The notes: a model not told the origin generated them from the sequence alone. DNA of 64,000 nucleotides from WHSW01 sp963769945 (GCA_963769945.1 CAVYOA010000014.1:511534-575533), one strand, 5' to 3'. Counted from the stretch's first letter, positions 23,449-33,260 are shown. Numbers and translations are program-made.

Positions 23449-25139
23449 TCTGTGCCTTGCAGCCGGGCGAGGATCTCGCCCACGGTCGTGGTCACGTCGT
23501 CGACCGCGATCCGCTGCTCGGCGCCGCTCGCGCGCTCCTGTGCCTCGATCTCGCCTTCGGCAAGCGCCCGCTTGCCGACGACGAGGCGCAGCGGGCAGCC
23601 AACGAGCTCGGCGTCGGTCAGCTTCTCCCCCGTGCCGGCGTCGCGGTCGTCGAACAGCGTCTCGATCCCTGCGCCCTCGAGCTCATCGCAGAGGCGCTCG
23701 GCTGTTTGCATCGTCTCCTCGCCAGCCTTGCCGAGCGCAACCAGATGCACCGCCCAGGGAGCGAGCGAAGGCGGCCAGACGATGCCCTTCTCGTCGGAGC
23801 CCTGCTCGATCGCGGCGGCGACGATCCGGGCCGGGCCGATGCCGTAGCTGCCCATGACGATCGCGCGCTCGTTGCCGTCCGCGTCGAGATAGGTCGCGCC
23901 CAGTGGCTCTGAGTAGCGCGTTCCGAGCTTGAAGATGTTTCCCACCTCGATCGCCTTCTCGATCTCGATCACAGCGCCGCCGGGCGAGCGATCGCCCGCT
24001 TGCACGCTGCGAAAGTCGAGCTCCTCGAAGCTGAAGTCGCGGCCGGGCTCGACCCCGATCAGGTGCGCATCGGGACGATTGGCACCGGCGAAGTACCCGT
24101 CCCCCTCGATCGCGGAGTCCTTGATCACCGGGATCGAGGCGCCAACCGGGCCGATGAACCCAGGTGGACCGAGCTCTGCCTCGATCTCATCGCCCGTCGC
24201 CTGGCGAAAGTCGGCGCCGAGCCCGTTTCGCAGCTTGATCTCGTTGAGGTGATGATCACCGCGCACCAGCGCCAGGACCATGCCCCGTCCCTCGACGATA
24301 ATCGGCAGCGCCTTCAAGGCAGCGCCGGCGGGGACCCCAAGCGCGCCGGCAACCTCCTCGACTGTTGTCAGGCCGGGAGTCGGCACCTCGCGCGGCTGAT
24401 CGAGCGCCGGCGGCAGCTCGACCGGCTGCGCTACGGCCGAGGCCACCTCGACGTTTGCCGCGTATCCGGGTGCCAGCGCGACCTCGTTCTCGCCCGCATC
24501 GCACGGCGCCATGTACTCATGCGCGCCGCTGCCCCCCATCATCCCGACGTCGGCTTCGACCTCATACCAGCGCAGACCGGCACGGTCGTAGATGCGTGTG
24601 TAGGCGCTTCGGTTGAGCTCATAGCTGGCGTCCAGGCCCTCGTCGTCACGGTCGAAGGAGTAGGCGTCTTTCATCGTGAACTCGCGCGTGCGCAGGACGC
24701 CCGCTCGGGGCCGCGGCTCGTCGCGCTCCTTGGTCTGGATCTGGTAGAGCAGCTTTGGCAGCTCGCGGTAGGAGCGGATCTCGCGCGCGACGTGGTAGGT
24801 CAGCGCCTCCTCGTGGGTCATCGCCAGCACGTGCGGCGAGCCCTTGCGGTCGTCGAGCTTGAACAGCTCGTCGATCTCGTAGCGCCCGGTGCGTTGCCAC
24901 GGCTCGGCGGGCTGCAGCACGGGCATCAACATCTCCTGCGCGCCGATCGCGTTCATCTCCTCGCGGATGATCCGCTCGACCCGGCCGATTACTCGATATC
25001 CAGCAGGGAGCCAGGTCCACAGCCCGGCCCCGAGCTGACGCACCAAACCGGCCCTGACCATGAGTCGGTTGGAGACCGACTCAGCGTCGGCAGGGTCGTC
25101 GCGCAGGGTCGGCAGGAAATAGCTCGAGAGGCGGCTCAT
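23445..25139 (-). CDS. proS: Prolyl-tRNA synthetase (bacterial type, with editing domain)
   Basis: A 564-residue class II synthetase of the long bacterial form. Motif 1, motif 2 (T-K-E-R-D-E-P-R-P-R-A-G-V-L-R-T-R-E-F) and motif 3 (G-S-Y-G-I-G-P-A-R) are present, and the YbaK-like editing insertion lies near 230-390 between motifs 2 and 3. It charges tRNA-Pro. The start ATG at 25139 opens M-S-R-L-S-S-Y-F-L-P-T-L-R-D-D-P-A. It is followed by pgsA with a four-base overlap. Confidence 0.95.
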   Translation of the reverse strand: MSRLSSYFLPTLRDDPADAESVSNRLMVRAGLVRQLGAGLWTWLPAGYRVIGRVERIIREEMNAIGAQEMLMPVLQPAEPWQRTGRYEIDELFKLDDRKGSPHVLAMTHEEALTYHVAREIRSYRELPKLLYQIQTKERDEPRPRAGVLRTREFTMKDAYSFDRDDEGLDASYELNRSAYTRIYDRAGLRWYEVEADVGMMGGSGAHEYMAPCDAGENEVALAPGYAANVEVASAVAQPVELPPALDQPREVPTPGLTTVEEVAGALGVPAGAALKALPIIVEGRGMVLALVRGDHHLNEIKLRNGLGADFRQATGDEIEAELGPPGFIGPVGASIPVIKDSAIEGDGYFAGANRPDAHLIGVEPGRDFSFEELDFRSVQAGDRSPGGAVIEIEKAIEVGNIFKLGTRYSEPLGATYLDADGNERAIVMGSYGIGPARIVAAAIEQGSDEKGIVWPPSLAPWAVHLVALGKAGEETMQTAERLCDELEGAGIETLFDDRDAGTGEKLTDAELVGCPLRLVVGKRALAEGEIEAQERASGAEQRIAVDDVTTTVGEILARLQGTE

Positions 25140-25196
25140 CGCGGCCAGCGTAACCGAGGCGCCTGCAGTGCTTAGCCTGGATCCGCCGATCCCGGC

Positions 25197-26483
25197 TTAG
25201 GCGCGTGTGAAGCGACGGCCGGCGGTCGGCGAGGCTTCCTCGTCCAAGGCTGGTCGCTTGACTGGCTTCAAAAACGGCTCGGCGGTGACGTCGTTGCCCT
25301 CGGCTCGCGCCTTCTCGGCCTCGAGCTTGGCGATCCGTTCAGGCGTCAGCTCGCCCGCGTTTGCCTCCTCGATGCGTTCGAGCCAGACGGCGCCTTCGGC
25401 AGCCTTGGCGTCGTCGATCTCGACCGTGCCGCGATCGAGCGATTTGTCGATCTCGGCGAAAAGCTCGTCGACGAGGGTGTCCTGGGGAACCTTTCGCAGT
25501 GGCTTGCCGTGGGCGAAGATCAGACCCTCGTCCTTGGCACCGGTGATGCCGAAGTCGGCGTGCGACGCCTCGCCGATGCCGTTGACGGCGCAGCCCAGTA
25601 CGGCGACCTCGATCGGTTCCTCGTATGACTCCAGACGCTGCTCGATCTCGGCAACGACGGAATCCATGTCGAATTGAAGCCGACCGCAGGTGGGGCAGGC
25701 GATCAGCACCGGGCCGCGCTCGCGCAGCTTCAGCGCCTTGAGGATCTCCCATGCGACCTTGACTTCCTCCTCGGCATGGAAGGTCGAGAGTGAGATCCTG
25801 ATCGTGTCCCCCACCCCGTCGGCCAGCAGGGTTCCGAGGCCGACGGCGGACTTCAGCGACCCCGACCATTTCGTCCCCGCTTCAGTGATGCCGAGGTGAA
25901 TCGGATATGGGATGCGCTCGGCGAGAAGGCGGTTGGCAGCGATCGTGTTCGGCACGTTGGTCGACTTGATCGAGACCTTGAAGTTCTCGTAGTCGAGCGA
26001 CTCCATCATCGCCACGAACTCGACCGCAGCCGTAACCAGCGCTTCGACCGGGTTCTCGCGCTCGAGCTCATGCAGGTGCTTGGGGAGCGAGCCCGAGTTG
26101 ACGCCGATCCGCATCGGCACGTTCGCCTCGGTCGCTCGGACGGCGACCTCGGCTACCTTCTCACGGCCACCGATGTTGCCCGGGTTGAGGCGGATGCAGT
26201 GGGCACCGGCGTCGATCGCCTTCAAGGCCAGGGTGTGGTTGAAGTGGATATCGGCGATGATCGGGATCGGCGAGCGCTTGACGATCTCCTTCAGCGCGAC
26301 CGCGTCCTCGTCGCGCGGCACTGCGCAGCGGACCAGGTCAGCGCCGGCGTCGGCGACCTTGTGGATCTGCTCCATCGTCGCCTCGAGGTTCGATGTCTCG
26401 GTCTTCGTCATCGTCTGCACGACGACCGGGGCCCCACCCCCGATCGGGACGCCACCGACGAATATCTGGCGCTTGGAAGCCAT
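25197..26483 (-). CDS. ispG: 4-hydroxy-3-methylbut-2-enyl diphosphate synthase
   Basis: A 428-residue enzyme of the MEP isoprenoid pathway. The TIM-barrel half opens with V-V-V-Q-T-M-T-K-T-E-T; the iron-sulfur half has A-C-P-T-C-G-R and G-C-A-V-N-G-I-G-E, whose three cysteines bind the 4Fe-4S cluster. It converts methylerythritol cyclodiphosphate to HMBPP. The ATG at 26483 (M-A-S-K-R-Q-I-F) is chosen over a longer start. It follows the dxr-rseP-fadD segment and precedes proS, the common bacterial order. Confidence 0.95.
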   Translation of the reverse strand: MASKRQIFVGGVPIGGGAPVVVQTMTKTETSNLEATMEQIHKVADAGADLVRCAVPRDEDAVALKEIVKRSPIPIIADIHFNHTLALKAIDAGAHCIRLNPGNIGGREKVAEVAVRATEANVPMRIGVNSGSLPKHLHELERENPVEALVTAAVEFVAMMESLDYENFKVSIKSTNVPNTIAANRLLAERIPYPIHLGITEAGTKWSGSLKSAVGLGTLLADGVGDTIRISLSTFHAEEEVKVAWEILKALKLRERGPVLIACPTCGRLQFDMDSVVAEIEQRLESYEEPIEVAVLGCAVNGIGEASHADFGITGAKDEGLIFAHGKPLRKVPQDTLVDELFAEIDKSLDRGTVEIDDAKAAEGAVWLERIEEANAGELTPERIAKLEAEKARAEGNDVTAEPFLKPVKRPALDEEASPTAGRRFTRA

Positions 26484-26576
26484 GTACGGACATTGTGACA
26501 GCGGGGCTGGCCCAAACCGCCTCGGCACTCGCGCGCGGTTGCGGCGTACTGGCGCTACGACTTACCGACGACCTGT

Positions 26577-26611
26577 GGAGATCCAAGCCCGACAGTCGGG
26601 CTTAGATCTCC
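26577..26611 (-). terminator. Probable terminator after the acyl-CoA synthetase gene
   Basis: A 35-bp palindrome: GGAGATC/GATCTCC outside and AAGCCCGA/TCGGGCTT inside, with one C-A mismatch between the stems and a 3-nt CAG loop. It lies 32 bp beyond the 3' end of the acyl-CoA synthetase gene and before ispG, so it likely separates the two transcription units. No strong T-run follows. Confidence 0.65.
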
Positions 26612-26642
26612 TCGAGATGCAGGATCAGGACAGAAGCAGGCG

Positions 26643-28463
26643 CTACTTGGCGTAGAGCTCGTCGATCTCGTCCGCGTACTTCTCGTCTATCGGCTTGCGC
26701 TTGAGCTTCATCGTCGGCGTCAGCTCGTCGCCGCCTGGCGCCCAGTCGGTCGGCAGCACCTTGAACTTCTTGATCTGCTCGACGCGCGCCATCTTCGCGT
26801 TTGCCTCGTCGACGCCGGCCTGCACCGCCGCCAGCAGTTCCTCCTCGCCCGCGAGGTCCTCGATCGATTTGCCCTCGTGACCGTTCTGCTTCGCCCACAC
26901 GGGCGCGAAGTCGGGGTCGAGCACAATCAGGGCGACGTTGTAGGGGCGCTTGTCGCCGATCGCAACCGCCTGCCCGATCAGGGGGCTCGCCGACTTCAGG
27001 TGCGACTCGATGTTCGCCGGGGACATGTTCTTGCCGGCGGCGTTGATGATCAGCTCTTTCTTGCGATCGACGATCTTCAGGTAGCCGTCCTCGTCGAGCT
27101 CGCCGATGTCACCGGTGGAGAGCCAGCCGTCCTCGTCGAGCGCCTCGGCCGTCTTCTCGGGCAGGTTGCGATAGCCGGGCATGATCAGGTCGCCGCGAAC
27201 CAGCACCTCACCGTCGTCGGCGAGCTTGATTTCGACGCCCGGCAGGGGTGGACCAACAGTCCCGAGCTTGATCTTGTCCGGTGGATTGACGGTGGCAGCG
27301 CCACACGTCTCCGACATCCCCCAGAGCTCGCCGATCGGGATCCCGATCGCGTGAAAGAAGGCGAGCACCTCGACCGGGGTCGGCGCCGCGCCGACGTTGA
27401 CGGCGATTGCCTCGTCGAGGCCGAGCGCCGTGCGCAGATGCGAGAACATCGCTTCGTCGGCGGCGGCAACACCCGCGGCCAACTCTTCGGGCACCTCTTC
27501 CCCAGCCTGCTCCAGCTCCACCTTCCTCAGGGCCGCCTCGAGCCCAGCGCGCGCCTTCTCGCCTTCCTCGCCGGGGATCGCCGACATCTTTGCCTCAAGA
27601 CCCGCCTTCAGCTTTTCCCAGATCCTCGGCACAGCGAAGAACCAGGTCGGGCGCACCTTCGGCAGCCACTCGACGATCTGGCGTGGATCGGGGCATATCG
27701 TCACCGAGCAGCCCCGGATCACAGGCAGGTAGTAGTGCGCCCCGCGCTCGGCGATGTGGGCCGCCGGCAGCCACGAGATCACCTTAGCCCCGCGCTCGGG
27801 AAAGTGAATGATGTCCTCGACGCCGGCGGTCAGGGTCATCAGGTTGCGATGGGTGAGCTGCACGCCCTTCGGTGGGCCGGTCGTGCCCGAGGTGTAGATC
27901 AGCGTCAGCAGGTCGTCGGGTTCGACCGCATCGACCGAGTCGCTGACATCGAAGTCGGGGTCGATCTCCTCCAGCGACTCGAGCGTGTGGTCGCCTCCGG
28001 GCCCGTCGATCACGATCAAGCTCTCGATCTCAGGGAGGTCCTTGCGCGCTTCGTTGAAAACCTCGAGGAAGTCAGTTTCGACGATCGCGACCTTGGCGCC
28101 GGCGTCGGCAACGACGTGGCGGATCTGCTCCGGCGAGGACGTCTGATAAATCGAGAACGGCACACCGCCGAGCGCGACGACGGCAAGGTCGCACGGCATG
28201 AACTCGGGCCGGTTGTTGAGCATGAGCGCGACCGTGTCGCCCTTGGAGACGCCGAGGCTGGCGAGTCCGCCGGCGACGCGTCCCATCCGATCGGAGACCT
28301 CGCGCCAGCTGTAGATGCGCTCGTCGTCACCCTCGCCCCAGACGATCGCTGGATCGTCGGGAATACGGTCGACCGTTGCCTTGAACGCGAGTGCCAAGTT
28401 CTGCGCGTGCAGCCCCTTGCTGGGCCCCCCGCTCGCGTGACGCTCCGCCGTCGTCGCCTCCAT
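26643..28463 (-). CDS. Long-chain fatty-acid-CoA ligase (AMP-forming)
   Basis: A 606-residue acyl-adenylate enzyme. The AMP-binding signature L-I-Y-T-S-G-T-T-G-P-P-K-G-V is near 195, the G-E-L-W-G-M-S-E-T motif near 365, and the C-terminal D-R-K-K-E-L-I-I motif with the conserved lysine follows. It activates fatty acids to acyl-CoA via acyl-AMP. It sits inside the otherwise conserved rseP-ispG neighbourhood, where it is not a usual member, and its products could feed the WS/DGAT enzyme encoded elsewhere in this window. Confidence 0.92.
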   Translation of the reverse strand: MEATTAERHASGGPSKGLHAQNLALAFKATVDRIPDDPAIVWGEGDDERIYSWREVSDRMGRVAGGLASLGVSKGDTVALMLNNRPEFMPCDLAVVALGGVPFSIYQTSSPEQIRHVVADAGAKVAIVETDFLEVFNEARKDLPEIESLIVIDGPGGDHTLESLEEIDPDFDVSDSVDAVEPDDLLTLIYTSGTTGPPKGVQLTHRNLMTLTAGVEDIIHFPERGAKVISWLPAAHIAERGAHYYLPVIRGCSVTICPDPRQIVEWLPKVRPTWFFAVPRIWEKLKAGLEAKMSAIPGEEGEKARAGLEAALRKVELEQAGEEVPEELAAGVAAADEAMFSHLRTALGLDEAIAVNVGAAPTPVEVLAFFHAIGIPIGELWGMSETCGAATVNPPDKIKLGTVGPPLPGVEIKLADDGEVLVRGDLIMPGYRNLPEKTAEALDEDGWLSTGDIGELDEDGYLKIVDRKKELIINAAGKNMSPANIESHLKSASPLIGQAVAIGDKRPYNVALIVLDPDFAPVWAKQNGHEGKSIEDLAGEEELLAAVQAGVDEANAKMARVEQIKKFKVLPTDWAPGGDELTPTMKLKRKPIDEKYADEIDELYAK

Positions 28464-28514
28464 CGCTCTCCTCCTCGCTCGAAACGAAACCGCCTCACGG
28501 AAAACTACCCCGGC

Positions 28515-29618
28515 TCAAGGCCCGACGTCGAACCCCTCGCCGGTCAACCGGCCGATGTCGTTGCTCAGGCCGATCACGAACAGGACCATGACCAGGGCGA
28601 AGCCGACGACCGAGGCGCGCTCCATCGTCTTGAAAGCGACCGGCCGGCCACGGACCTTCTCGACCACGCTCCAGAAAATGTGGCCACCGTCGAGCGGCAA
28701 GAAGGGAAAGAGGTTGATCACCGCCAGCGAGAGGCTGATCAGAGCGAGCACGAACAGCGCCTGGCGCGTGTCGAACTCGATCGATTGGCGCGTGACCTCG
28801 TAGCTGCCGACGACGCCCGAAAGCTGCTTTCGTTGCTCGGCGTCGAAAATCCGCGCGACGATGGTGAGCGTTCGCGAGGTCACCTCCCACATCTGCGTCA
28901 CCGCGAAGTCGGCGGAGTTCTGAATCGAATCGTCCGGGTCGACGTAGCCGCCACCGGCGAAGCTGAAGCCGAAGCGAAATCGCTCCGCCTCCGAGTCGTA
29001 GAACGGCTGCATCTGAAGCGTCACCTGCTCGCCATCCCTGACGACTGTCACCGGGACCGATTCGGTCGCCGTGCAGCCGTCTTCTTGCTCTCCCGGGCAC
29101 TCCAAGCTGCCCAGCGCACCGGTGATTCGCTCCGATTGCTCTTGCTCGGTGCCTTCCCCTCGCGAAACACCGTTGATCGCCTCGATCCGGTCACCGGGGC
29201 GAACCACGTCCTCAGCCGGTGAGTCCTTCTCGATCGCTTGGATCGTGAGCTTTGTCGGCTCATCGATCGTGAAGCCGAGCGCGAAGAGGATCACGAACGC
29301 AATCAGCACGTTGACGAAGGGACCTGCCCCGATGACGACGATCCGTTTCCACACCGGCTGGTGGTAATAGCCCCGTGCCGCGATCTCCGGCTCGAGCTCC
29401 TCGTCGGGATTCATACCGGTGATCTTCACGAAGCCCCCGAGCGGGATCACGCCAATCCCGTACTCGGTCTCGCCGCGCGTGAAGCTCCACAGCTTTGGCG
29501 GGAAGAAGAGAAAGAAGCGCTCGACGCGCATGCCGACGGCCTTGGCCGCGATCATGTGGCCGGCCTCGTGCAGGATGATCAGGGCGGCGAAGCCGGCGAA
29601 GGCAAGAATCCAGCTCAT
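28515..29618 (-). CDS. rseP: Site-2 intramembrane protease RseP/Rip1
   Basis: A 367-residue zinc protease embedded in the membrane. The H-E-A-G-H motif is in the first helix, a PDZ domain with R-P-G-D-R-I-E-A-I-N-G lies near 140-200, and N-L-F-P-F-L-P-L-D-G-G-H gives the third zinc ligand. It cleaves anti-sigma factors and other membrane proteins within the bilayer. The ATG overlaps the dxr stop by four bases, as in many bacteria. A possible substrate is the single-pass HTH protein encoded at 17954-18994, but this is a guess. Confidence 0.92.
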   Translation of the reverse strand: MSWILAFAGFAALIILHEAGHMIAAKAVGMRVERFFLFFPPKLWSFTRGETEYGIGVIPLGGFVKITGMNPDEELEPEIAARGYYHQPVWKRIVVIGAGPFVNVLIAFVILFALGFTIDEPTKLTIQAIEKDSPAEDVVRPGDRIEAINGVSRGEGTEQEQSERITGALGSLECPGEQEDGCTATESVPVTVVRDGEQVTLQMQPFYDSEAERFRFGFSFAGGGYVDPDDSIQNSADFAVTQMWEVTSRTLTIVARIFDAEQRKQLSGVVGSYEVTRQSIEFDTRQALFVLALISLSLAVINLFPFLPLDGGHIFWSVVEKVRGRPVAFKTMERASVVGFALVMVLFVIGLSNDIGRLTGEGFDVGP

Positions 29619-30766
29619 GCGGCTGTACCCGCCCGCGAGACCAGCTGCGAGGCCAGCTCACGAGCACGCGCGTCGCATTCGAACAACTCCTCGAAGTGAG
29701 CGAACGGCTGCGGATCAGTCTGCTCGAGCACCCCAGCGATGACCTCGGCGATCGCCGTGAAGGCGATTCTCCCTTCGATGAATGCTGCGACCGCGACCTC
29801 GTCGGCGGCATTGAGGACGCACGGCGCGTTGCCACCCGCGAGCCCAGCTTCTCGTGCCAGGCGCAGGCACCGAAACGTCTCGGTGTCGGGCTCCTCGAAG
29901 CTGAGCGTGCCGAGCTCGGCGAGCCGCACCGCCTCGGCGACCGGCGGGCGGTCGGGATGGCTCAGTGCGTAGGAGATCGGGACGCGCATGTCGGGCAGCC
30001 CGAGGTGCGCAAGATGAGCGCCGTCGGAGAGCTGGACCAAGGCGTGAACGATCGATTGTGGATGCACGACGACATCGATCGAGGGATAGGGAAGGTTGAA
30101 CAGGTGATGGGCCTCGATCACTTCGAAGCCCTTGTTCATCAGCGTCGCGGAATCGATCGTGATCCTGCCGCCCATCTCCCACGTCGGGTGCTCGAGCGCC
30201 TCGTCGACGGTCACGCCCGAAAGGTCGGTGCGCCCGCGAAAGGGGCCGCCGGATGCGGTGAGGACGACGCGCTCGACGGTGCCAGGAGGATGGCGCTCGA
30301 TCAGCTGGGCGAGTGCGGAATGCTCGGAATCGACGGGCAGGATCGCCGCCTCGGTCGCTTCGGCCAGGGTCGTGACGAGGTCGCCGCCGACGACGAGGCT
30401 CTCCTTGTTGGCAAGCGCAAGATCGATTCCGGCGCTGAGCGTGGCGATCGTCGGCCCGAGCCCCGCGGTGCCAACGATCGCGTTCAGCACGAGATCGGGC
30501 TGAGTCGCGTCGATCAGCTCACGGATGCCCTGCTCGCCCGAAAGGACGCGAACATCGTCGAGCTCGGCGGCGGCGCGGCGCGCACCGTCGCGATCGGCAA
30601 GCGCGACCGTGTGCGCCCCGGCGTCGCGCGCCTGAGCGCAGAGCCGCTCCCAGCCGCTGTCGGCGGCGAGACCGGCGACAGCGAGCTGATCGTTGCCCGC
30701 GATCACCTCGAGTGCCTGCTCGCCGATCGAGCCGGTGGACCCGAGCACAAGTACCCGCTTGACCAT
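29615..30766 (-). CDS. dxr: 1-deoxy-D-xylulose 5-phosphate reductoisomerase
   Basis: A 383-residue enzyme of the MEP pathway. The NADPH-binding G-S-T-G-S-I-G-E motif starts at residue 7; the central L-A-N-K-E-S-L-V and the metal-binding P-V-D-S-E-H-S segment with N-K-G-F-E-V-I-E-A-H-H-L-F follow. It turns deoxyxylulose phosphate into methylerythritol phosphate. I start at ATG 30766 (M-V-K-R-V-L-V-L-G-S) rather than the longer frame. It overlaps rseP downstream and is divergent from the endonuclease IV gene. Confidence 0.95.
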   Translation of the reverse strand: MVKRVLVLGSTGSIGEQALEVIAGNDQLAVAGLAADSGWERLCAQARDAGAHTVALADRDGARRAAAELDDVRVLSGEQGIRELIDATQPDLVLNAIVGTAGLGPTIATLSAGIDLALANKESLVVGGDLVTTLAEATEAAILPVDSEHSALAQLIERHPPGTVERVVLTASGGPFRGRTDLSGVTVDEALEHPTWEMGGRITIDSATLMNKGFEVIEAHHLFNLPYPSIDVVVHPQSIVHALVQLSDGAHLAHLGLPDMRVPISYALSHPDRPPVAEAVRLAELGTLSFEEPDTETFRCLRLAREAGLAGGNAPCVLNAADEVAVAAFIEGRIAFTAIAEVIAGVLEQTDPQPFAHFEELFECDARARELASQLVSRAGTAA

Positions 30767-30834
30767 CAGGCGCAGGGTACTGACGGCTTTAAGCGCACTC
30801 TGAACCACCGCGATGGCGGCCATATGCTGCGCAG

Positions 30835-31617
30835 ATGACTGCGGTCGGCGCCCACGTCTCACGCGAACAACCGCTCGACGCGGCGGCAGCGCTGGGCGCC
30901 GATTGCGTGCAGATCTTCCTCAGCGATCCCGGCTCCTACAAGAAGCCGCCGCCGCATCCCCAGGCTGAGGCACTGCGCCTGAGCGCGCTCCCCGTCTACG
31001 TGCACGCGCCGTACCTGATCAACGTCTGCTCGCCCAAGCCGAACGTCCGCTATGGCTCGCGCAAGATCCTGCAGCAGACCTGTGACGCGGCGTCCGAGAT
31101 TGGCGCCACGGCGGTGATCGTCCACGGCGGCCACGCGGAGGACGACCCAGCGCAGGGGCCGGGCCGCTGGCTGCGCTCGCTCGAGTTGCTGGAGACCGAC
31201 GCCTGCGTGCTGATCGAGAACACCGCCGGCGGTGAGAACGCTGTCGCGCGGCGATTCGATGCTCTGGCAAGGCTGTGGGACGCGATCGGCGAGGCCGACA
31301 CGGGCGTCGAGCTCGGCTTCTGCTTCGACACCTGTCACGCCCACGCCGCCGGTGAGGATCTCGAGGGCGCGATCGAACGCGTGCTGGCGATCACCGGTGC
31401 GATCGACCTGCTGCACGCCAACGACTCGCGCGACGCCGCCGGCACGGGCGCTGACCGCCACGAGCGACTCGGCGAGGGCAAGATCGAATCAGCGGCACTG
31501 CGTCAGATGATCAGGGCGGGCGCGGAGGCCGGCGCAGACGTCGTCGTCGAGACGCCGGGGCCGCAGGACGGCCTGCGCGCCGATCTCGAATTCGTGCGAT
31601 CTGCGCTCTCCGCATGA
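30835..31617 (+). CDS. nfo: Endonuclease IV (AP endonuclease)
   Basis: A 260-residue TIM-barrel DNA repair enzyme. Zinc ligand motifs are visible: V-H-A-P-Y, V-I-V-H-G-G-H, L-I-E-N-T-A-G, C-F-D-T-C-H-A-H, and L-L-H-A-N-D-S with D-R-H-E-R-L-G-E-G. It cuts DNA at abasic sites. It is the only plus-strand gene inside the long minus-strand core block, standing between dxr and cdsA. Confidence 0.93.
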   Translation: MTAVGAHVSREQPLDAAAALGADCVQIFLSDPGSYKKPPPHPQAEALRLSALPVYVHAPYLINVCSPKPNVRYGSRKILQQTCDAASEIGATAVIVHGGHAEDDPAQGPGRWLRSLELLETDACVLIENTAGGENAVARRFDALARLWDAIGEADTGVELGFCFDTCHAHAAGEDLEGAIERVLAITGAIDLLHANDSRDAAGTGADRHERLGEGKIESAALRQMIRAGAEAGADVVVETPGPQDGLRADLEFVRSALSA

Positions 31618-31636
31618 GTCGCGGGCGCCGGCTAGC

Positions 31637-32557
31637 TCAGTAGACGAGGGCCAGCGAGAGGTAATAGCCCGCGACGACTGTGAACATGACCGCGTCGAGG
31701 CGATCGAGTAGGCCGCCGTGGGGCCCGAACACCGTGCCCGAGTCCTTGACGTCGAGATCGCGCTTGATCATCGATTCGAAGAGGTCACCCGCGGGCGCGA
31801 GCAGGGCGACGCAGAGGCCCATCACCAGGGCATCCAGACCGGGCAGCCAATCCTGGTAGAGGCCTGCGAACCAGAAGCCGGCGGTGCCGCCGACGAGGCC
31901 GAAGGCGAGGCCCTCCAGTGTCTTGTTCGGCGACAGCGCCGGCGCGAGACGGTGGCGACCGAACATGCGGCCGCCCGCGTAGGCGGCCGTGTCGGCGACG
32001 AAGGTGGCGACGAGAACGTCGACGAGCAGCGCTGCACCGTGGTCGGGCAGCTCGCGCAGCAAGACGGCATGTGCGAAGGGGACGGCGATCCAGAGCACGC
32101 CGAGCGCGGTCACCGCCATCGAAATCGTGATGCCGTCACGATCGGGCCTGGCGACGGCGGCGCCGAACAGCAACAGCATCGTCGCCACGAGCGCGATCAC
32201 GATCTGAAAATGGGTGCCGTAGAGCGCCGCGACGCACACACCCGCCGCTGCGGCGAAGGCGACGAGCTCGAACGGCCGAGCGCCGCGCGTCATGCGAAAA
32301 AGCTCATTCAGCCCGACGCAGGCAAAGCCGATCATCGCCGCCGCGAAGAGCTCGCCACCGACGATGGTGATCGTGATGATGATCGCGATCCAGGGCAGGG
32401 CCCAGGCGATTCGCGCGAGCGTCTCAGAGCGCTTTCGCCGGGGCGGGCGCTGGCGCCGCGACTCGCGTTCGGCCGCCAGGGGTGGCGGCGGTTCCGGGCG
32501 GTTTCGACGCTGATGGTCGAAGTCGAGCTCGGAGTCGAACGGTCGCGTACCCTCCAT
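31637..32557 (-). CDS. cdsA: Phosphatidate cytidylyltransferase
   Basis: A 306-residue polytopic membrane enzyme with about eight hydrophobic helices after a basic cytosolic N-terminus of 45 residues. The family motif near the end reads S-M-I-K-R-D-L-D-V-K-D-S-G-T, then H-G-G-L-L-D-R-L-D. It makes CDP-diacylglycerol for PgsA. It lies 3 bp after uppS on the same strand, the standard order. Confidence 0.93.
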   Translation of the reverse strand: MEGTRPFDSELDFDHQRRNRPEPPPPLAAERESRRQRPPRRKRSETLARIAWALPWIAIIITITIVGGELFAAAMIGFACVGLNELFRMTRGARPFELVAFAAAAGVCVAALYGTHFQIVIALVATMLLLFGAAVARPDRDGITISMAVTALGVLWIAVPFAHAVLLRELPDHGAALLVDVLVATFVADTAAYAGGRMFGRHRLAPALSPNKTLEGLAFGLVGGTAGFWFAGLYQDWLPGLDALVMGLCVALLAPAGDLFESMIKRDLDVKDSGTVFGPHGGLLDRLDAVMFTVVAGYYLSLALVY

Positions 32558-32560
32558 CGC

Positions 32561-33229
32561 CTATCGCCCTCCGTAGCGGCGCTGGCGCTGTTCGTAGGTG
32601 GCGAGCGCGGCCTCGAAGGCGGGCCGGTCGAAGTCGGGCCAGAGCTCGTCGCTGAAGACGAGCTCGGAGTACGCGCACTGCCACAGCAAGAAGTTGGAGA
32701 CGCGCTGCTCGCCGCTGGTTCGAATCAGGAGATCTGGATCGTGCATGTCGGGCGCGTACAGGACAGAGCGAAAGTCCTCTTCGCTGTCACCGTTGAAGCT
32801 TCGCGCCGCATCGACGATCTCCGCCCGCCCGCCGTAGTTGAAGGCGACGAACAGCGTGATTCGCCGATTTGCCGCGGTTACACCCTCGGCCCAGTCCATG
32901 CGCTCGGCGAGCTCGGGCGGAATTCCCTCGCGCTGGCCGATGAAGCGCATTCGAACGCCCTCGGCGTCGAGCTCGGGGGTTTCGCTGTCGATGCGGCGGC
33001 CGAACATCGCCATCAATCCGTCGACCTCGGCCTCAGGGCGTTGCCAATTCTCGGTCGAGAACGAGAACACCGTGAGCTCCTCGATCCCTAGCTCGGCCGC
33101 GTCGCGGAGCCGAGCCTTGACCACGTCGGCACCGGCTTCATGGCCCGCCACCGCCGGCAATCCGCGCTCGGCCGCCCAGCGCCCGTTGCCGTCGGTGATG
33201 ATCGCCACGTACCTAGCGCTCACGGTCAT
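32561..33229 (-). CDS. uppS: Isoprenyl transferase (undecaprenyl-diphosphate-synthase family)
   Basis: A 222-residue cis-prenyltransferase. The diphosphate-binding motif is I-I-T-D-G-N-G-R-W-A, with T where most members have M. S-T-E-N-W and R-T-S-G-E-Q-R-V-S-N-F-L-L-W are the other conserved blocks. It makes the long polyprenyl carrier lipid for wall synthesis. The ATG at 33229 is chosen; the open frame upstream overlaps frr and is not family-like. It is somewhat shorter than the E. coli enzyme (253). Neighbours are frr and cdsA. Confidence 0.92.
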   Translation of the reverse strand: MTVSARYVAIITDGNGRWAAERGLPAVAGHEAGADVVKARLRDAAELGIEELTVFSFSTENWQRPEAEVDGLMAMFGRRIDSETPELDAEGVRMRFIGQREGIPPELAERMDWAEGVTAANRRITLFVAFNYGGRAEIVDAARSFNGDSEEDFRSVLYAPDMHDPDLLIRTSGEQRVSNFLLWQCAYSELVFSDELWPDFDRPAFEAALATYEQRQRRYGGR

Positions 33230-33260
33230 GAGAGCACGCCGGCCGGGCCCTGCGGCGCCA

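Noticed and set aside
26877..29222. A 781-codon open frame on the plus strand opposite the acyl-CoA synthetase and rseP genes
   Set aside because: It is antisense to two genes with complete family motifs, and its residues follow the mirrored codon pattern of GC-rich coding DNA.
31718..33091. A 457-codon plus-strand open frame opposite cdsA and uppS
   Set aside because: Both minus-strand genes are clear and complete; the antisense frame is rich in R, H and D as expected for a shadow.
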